From Crocinitomicaceae bacterium (GTDB lineage Bacteria; Bacteroidota; Bacteroidia; Flavobacteriales_D; Crocinitomicaceae): DNA of 64,000 nt. A program made the translations under genes and the position numbers. A model generated the notes under the pieces. It did not search any database. It was not told where the DNA came from and saw nothing but the letters and a program-made list of their open reading frames with translations. Of this stretch, positions 60,580 to 64,000 are shown in pieces. Each line of letters opens with the position of its first letter. The stretch's first letter is position 1. The stretch spans positions 62,001-126,000 of the forward strand of contig JAGYIR010000011.1 in assembly GCA_018402525.1 (NCBI GenBank). Reading direction: 5' to 3'.

Positions 60580-61573
60580 TCTTTTGTTGGGCGCGCTCTC
60601 CCTTCCTCTTTTCGCACAGCAGAAAGGCAAACGTATTGTAACTGATACTGTGCAGTATTCCAAATCAACTACTTATGCACGTGGAATCTTATCGGACGGT
60701 GAACGTTTATTCCTAAGTAATTCAGACGGTTCTGTGTATTGCCACAATCTCAAAACGAAAAGAAACACCTTAATTTTCAAACTGAATAAAATCAATGAAA
60801 TGCGTGATGTGGAAAAAAGTGGTGCCTTCATCCTTGCCATGCACAGCGGTGAAAATGGGAAAATGGTAAAAATTGGTTTGGATGGTAGTCACCAAATCAT
60901 CGCTCCAGAAATGTGGAACGGCGTATTTCTAGATGGAATGGATTTTATTGAAGAGCGTGGTTTCATGATGGGAGATCCCACAAACGGACAATTCAACCTC
61001 TTTCATACCAATGACGGTGGAGCAACATGGTCACGCTGTGAAGGAATTGTAAAAGCCAAAGAAGGCGAAGCTGGATTTGCAGCAAGTGGAACGAATGTCC
61101 AGATGCTCGATAAAAACACCTACGTCTTTGTTTCTGGAGGGACTGTGAGCAACTTTTTTAAGAGCTCAGACAATGGGAAAACTTGGAGCGCAGTTGTTCT
61201 TCCCTATTACCCAGGACCGTCTTCTGGTGGTTATTCATTATGTTTTTCTGACGATAAACACGGTGTGATTGTCGGAGGAGATTATGCCGCATCCACTTTG
61301 TACATGAATACGTGCTTTTATACAAATGACGGCGGTGACAACTGGTACAATTCGGAAAAACCCGTTCGAGGCTACCGCTCTTGTGTATACGCTACCAATG
61401 GTGTTTTTTATGCGTGTGGTACAAATGGGATAGATTATTCGACTAATAACGGTGTCGACTGGAAACCATTTGCTGAAGGTGCATATTTCACAATGACAGC
61501 GAATGAGACGCACCTGATTGCCACGACGAAAAACGGAACAATTCACTTTTATGACTTAATCAACAAGAAATGA
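60548..61573 (+). CDS. Exported beta-propeller protein (Ycf48/BNR-repeat-like)
   Basis: This 341-aa protein has a signal peptide (~1-23, cleaved after LFAQ) and BNR/Asp-box repeats: TNDGGATWSR, SSDNGKTWSA, TNDGGDNWYN and STNNGVDWKP. These mark a sialidase-like or Ycf48-like propeller. It starts at GTG 60548 and overlaps the acyltransferase gene by 32 bp. No sialidase catalytic residues are evident, so a binding or assembly role is more likely than hydrolysis. Its 3' end overlaps the next gene by 4 bp. Confidence 0.82.
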   Translation: MSSLIRNLGISLLLGALSLPLFAQQKGKRIVTDTVQYSKSTTYARGILSDGERLFLSNSDGSVYCHNLKTKRNTLIFKLNKINEMRDVEKSGAFILAMHSGENGKMVKIGLDGSHQIIAPEMWNGVFLDGMDFIEERGFMMGDPTNGQFNLFHTNDGGATWSRCEGIVKAKEGEAGFAASGTNVQMLDKNTYVFVSGGTVSNFFKSSDNGKTWSAVVLPYYPGPSSGGYSLCFSDDKHGVIVGGDYAASTLYMNTCFYTNDGGDNWYNSEKPVRGYRSCVYATNGVFYACGTNGIDYSTNNGVDWKPFAEGAYFTMTANETHLIATTKNGTIHFYDLINKK

Positions 61574-62226
61574 ATTTAGTAGAACGTATCCAAGACGAAA
61601 TTCGAAGTCAATTTGAAGGAGAAGCGACGGGGCACGATTGGCACCACATCATGCGCGTTTTTAATACGGCTACCTACATTCAGTCCAAAGAAGGTGGTGA
61701 TTTAGACGTCGTGCAATTAGCTGCCCTGCTCCACGATATTTCCGATCATAAATTCAACGGAGGAAAATTGGATGAAGGCGGCAAAGTTGCTTCAGAAATA
61801 TTAGAAAGACATGGCGCTTCAAATGAATTAACACATCAAGTCCGCTACATTGTTGATAATATCAGTTTCAAAGGTGCAAAGACCAAATTTGAAATGAATT
61901 CACTCGAAGGACAGATTGTACAAGACGCTGATCGTCTGGATGCCATTGGCGCGATTGGAATTGCTAGAACCTTTGCTTATGGTGGACATAAGAACCAACC
62001 GATTTACGAACCAGCAGGGACTATTGAGCTGCACGAGAGTTTTGAAGCGTATGCAACTGCAAATACAAGCTCAATTCATCATTTTTACGAGAAATTATTA
62101 CTTTTAGCGGAGCGATTGAACACGCCAACAGGCATTGAGCTAGGAAAACAGCGCCATCAGATTATGGAACAATTCTTAGCAGATTTTCACCACGAGTGGA
62201 ATTTTAATACGACAAAAAACACATGA
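61570..62226 (+). CDS. HD-domain phosphohydrolase
   Basis: This 218-aa protein has the HD signature: H22 in GHDWHHIMRV, then H55-D56 in LAALLHDISDH, and a distal D in QDADRLDAIGAIGI, all on the pattern of YedJ/YpgQ-type enzymes. It probably hydrolyses nucleotides or phosphate esters with a divalent metal. It overlaps both neighbours by 4 bp (ATGA), within the operon. Confidence 0.9.
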   Translation: MNLVERIQDEIRSQFEGEATGHDWHHIMRVFNTATYIQSKEGGDLDVVQLAALLHDISDHKFNGGKLDEGGKVASEILERHGASNELTHQVRYIVDNISFKGAKTKFEMNSLEGQIVQDADRLDAIGAIGIARTFAYGGHKNQPIYEPAGTIELHESFEAYATANTSSIHHFYEKLLLLAERLNTPTGIELGKQRHQIMEQFLADFHHEWNFNTTKNT

Positions 62227-63167
62227 AGAAATTAGCACTTGGAGTAGATATTGGTGGTACCAACAGTAAATTTGGCTTGGTCGATGCGGATGGGGAATTG
62301 CATTATTCAAACTCCATCAAAACAAATACAGCCTCTACTCCCACTCGTTTGGTTAACGCCATTTACGAGGAAATTAAGGAGAAAACAGACTTGATTGATC
62401 AAATTGGCGGAATTGGAATTGGTGCTCCGAACGGAAATTATTTCTCTGGATCCATTGAATTTGCACCGAACCTAGCATGGAAAGGTATTGTACCATTAGC
62501 AAATCTATTCGAACAGCGCTTTGATGTGAAAGCCGTTCTAACCAACGATGCGAACGCTGCTGCTGTGGGTGAACAACTCTATGGAAACGCGCGTGACTTG
62601 ACTAATTTCGTGACAATTACGCTTGGAACAGGGCTCGGAAGTGGTGTGATTGCCGACAACACGTTGATCTACGGTCACAACGGTATGGCGGGTGAATATG
62701 GACATATCCGCGTAGTGAAGGACGGGAGAAGCTGCGGCTGCGGAAGAAAAGGATGCCTGGAAACGTATGCGTCAGCTACAGGTGTCGTGCGATCCATTGA
62801 ATTATTAGATACAGAATTTAAAGCAGGATCAAAGATTCACACTATTGAAAACCCACGTGCGGAACACGTGTTTGAACTGGCAAACCAAGGCGACGTCTTT
62901 TGTTCAGAAATTATTGATTACACTGCGGAAATTTTAGGAAATGCATTGGCCGATTTTGCGTGCTTTTCAAACCCAGAAGCTTATGTCCTGTTTGGTGGAA
63001 TTGCCCAAAGCGGAGATGATTTCGCTACCAAGGTAAAGGGTTTTATGGAAGAAGGAATTTTGAACATTTACCGCGGAAAGATTGAAATCCGCATTTCCTC
63101 GCTTCACGATAGAAACGCTGCTGTACTTGGCGCTGCGTCACTGATTCGAAAGGAAATTAATTTTTAA
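62223..63167 (+). CDS. ROK-family sugar kinase (glucokinase-like)
   Basis: This 314-aa protein has the phosphate-binding DIGGTNSKFGLV (9-20), NDANAAAVGE (active-site Asp in this stretch), TLGTGLGSGVI, GEYGHIRV, and the ROK zinc motif CGCGRKGCLE. It phosphorylates glucose or a related sugar. The ATG overlaps the HD gene by 4 bp, and a GH92 mannosidase gene follows 3 bp downstream, so a sugar freed by that enzyme, such as mannose, is a candidate substrate. Confidence 0.92.
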   Translation: MKKLALGVDIGGTNSKFGLVDADGELHYSNSIKTNTASTPTRLVNAIYEEIKEKTDLIDQIGGIGIGAPNGNYFSGSIEFAPNLAWKGIVPLANLFEQRFDVKAVLTNDANAAAVGEQLYGNARDLTNFVTITLGTGLGSGVIADNTLIYGHNGMAGEYGHIRVVKDGRSCGCGRKGCLETYASATGVVRSIELLDTEFKAGSKIHTIENPRAEHVFELANQGDVFCSEIIDYTAEILGNALADFACFSNPEAYVLFGGIAQSGDDFATKVKGFMEEGILNIYRGKIEIRISSLHDRNAAVLGAASLIRKEINF

Positions 63168-63170
63168 GGT

Positions 63171-64000
63171 ATGAAGAAATCATTTAGTTTAAGCCTTCTA
63201 ATTATTGGATGCTCAGCCATCGTATTTGCACAAGTCGATGAGCTTAAAAAGGCGCAAGACAAACGAAAGGACTATATCAATCGAACCTCAGAAAAGCCAA
63301 CTTACTTCTCAAAGACCCCCTATGTCAATCCATTTATTGGAACGGGTGGACATGGGCATACCTACCCCGGCGCAAGTGCTCCGTTTGGGATGATGCAGTT
63401 AAGTCCAGATACGCGGTACGATGGCTGGGACGGCTGCTCTGGCTATCATTATTCAGATTCCATCATTTATGGATTTTCGCACACGCATTTGAGCGGGACA
63501 GGGGTCAGCGATTACGGTGATTTATTGATCGTTCCGCAAAGCGGCGTGGCCAAAACAACGCCCGGCTACCTCGATAAAAACGGTTACGGCGATCGTTTTT
63601 CGCATGAAAAGGAAAGTGCAAGTCCCGGTTATTACAGTGTTCATCTCGAAAATGGAGATATTGATGTCCAATTAGCAGTCACAGAAAGAGCAGGAATTCA
63701 CAACTATAAGTTCAATAAGACGAAAGGAAAAAAATACATTTTGCTGGATTTAGATCACCGAGACAAAGTCCTTTCAGCTGGATTTAATATCATGGATAAA
63801 AAAACTGTTCTAGGACATCGTGTATCTCATGCTTGGGCAACCGAACAACATTTTTATTTCTATTTGAAACTAGACCTTCCGTATGAAAAGGCGGAGTTAA
63901 TTCAAAAGAATGGCGCTCATAAATTGCTATTGACCTTTCCTGAGAGAACGAAAGAACTCAATATCAGCGTTGGTATGTCAAGTGTTGACACCAAAGGAGC
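63171..64000 (+). CDS. GH92 family alpha-mannosidase (N-terminal part)
   Basis: This gene starts at ATG 63171 and is open to the window edge (277 residues seen). It has a signal peptide (~1-20, SAIVFAQ) and then YVNPFIGTGGHGHTYPGASAPFGMMQLSPDT, given here in parts, followed by DGCSGYHYSDSIIYGFSHTHLSGTG. These are the hallmark of GH92 calcium-dependent alpha-mannosidases. GH92 enzymes of Bacteroidota trim mannose-rich glycans in the periplasm or outside. The C-terminal catalytic domain is beyond the window. Confidence 0.93.
   Translation, partial: MKKSFSLSLLIIGCSAIVFAQVDELKKAQDKRKDYINRTSEKPTYFSKTPYVNPFIGTGGHGHTYPGASAPFGMMQLSPDTRYDGWDGCSGYHYSDSIIYGFSHTHLSGTGVSDYGDLLIVPQSGVAKTTPGYLDKNGYGDRFSHEKESASPGYYSVHLENGDIDVQLAVTERAGIHNYKFNKTKGKKYILLDLDHRDKVLSAGFNIMDKKTVLGHRVSHAWATEQHFYFYLKLDLPYEKAELIQKNGAHKLLLTFPERTKELNISVGMSSVDTKG

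Noticed and set aside
63205-63393. 62-codon frame at the start of the mannosidase gene
   Set aside because: It is an out-of-frame shadow of the GH92 coding sequence that runs from 63171 to the edge.
1-64000. tRNA, rRNA, CRISPR, prophage, toxin-antitoxin or restriction-modification genes
   Set aside because: I looked for CCA-ending cloverleafs, repeat-spacer arrays, integrases, transposases and paired small genes and found none; the helicase at 13986 has no methylase or nuclease partner.

Overview
The window is from a low-GC member of the Bacteroidota, most likely Flavobacteriales; something near Fluviicola/Crocinitomicaceae is plausible but not proven. The signs are flexirubin-type pigment genes, promoters with the Bacteroidota -7 box TAnnTTTG, a type IX secretion (T9SS) C-terminal sorting domain, a GldM-like domain, DUF6089/DUF4421 families and many lipoproteins with short lipoboxes. 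No rRNA, tRNA, CRISPR array, prophage or complete insertion sequence was seen.

1-11.3 kb is the edge of an aryl-polyene/flexirubin pigment locus. A leftward arm holds an O-methyltransferase-like gene, tyrosine ammonia-lyase and the start of a FabG-type reductase. A divergent rightward arm holds two CrtI/RetSat-like flavoenzymes around a very unusual RND exporter-acyltransferase-methyltransferase triple fusion, then a flavoenzyme with the halogenase WxWxIP motif.

11.5-24.7 kb is mixed housekeeping: isoaspartyl peptidase, trxB, an SF2 helicase, a cluster of small membrane proteins ending in DUF2752, ettA, a VF530 protein, pepD, DUF3820, an XRE regulator and mnmA. 24.9-36.1 kb holds DUF1853, a Na/Pi symporter, a translesion dnaE-dinB pair behind a palindromic operator candidate, two unknown genes, a class V aminotransferase-fold protein and thioredoxin. 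36.4-45.3 kb holds hypothetical proteins, a cytochrome P450 with a rhodanese lipoprotein, a T9SS cargo protein, and a pyrD-mvaB-lipoprotein operon.

45.4-58.2 kb contains an ECF sigma factor paired with a membrane protein carrying a GldM C-terminal-like domain, a di-haem peroxidase, a methyltransferase and DUF4421. It then has a tight leftward operon (iron-sulphur electron-transfer proteins, HAD, MlaD-like, amidase) divergent from lptD and an AlgH-family gene. 58.4-64 kb is a rightward operon: rarA, a lipid A acyltransferase, a Ycf48-like propeller, an HD hydrolase, a ROK sugar kinase and the start of a GH92 mannosidase that runs off the window.

The intergenic spaces hold several families of palindromic repeats. 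One is a ~160-bp element in three copies, two of them inverted around a 2.2-kb segment. Another is a nested family with the core CATCGAGCTTGTCGAGATG. There is also a 168-bp MITE-like element with 15-bp terminal inverted repeats. These repeats, the triple fusion, the halogenase-like enzyme and the dnaE operator are the most interesting items.
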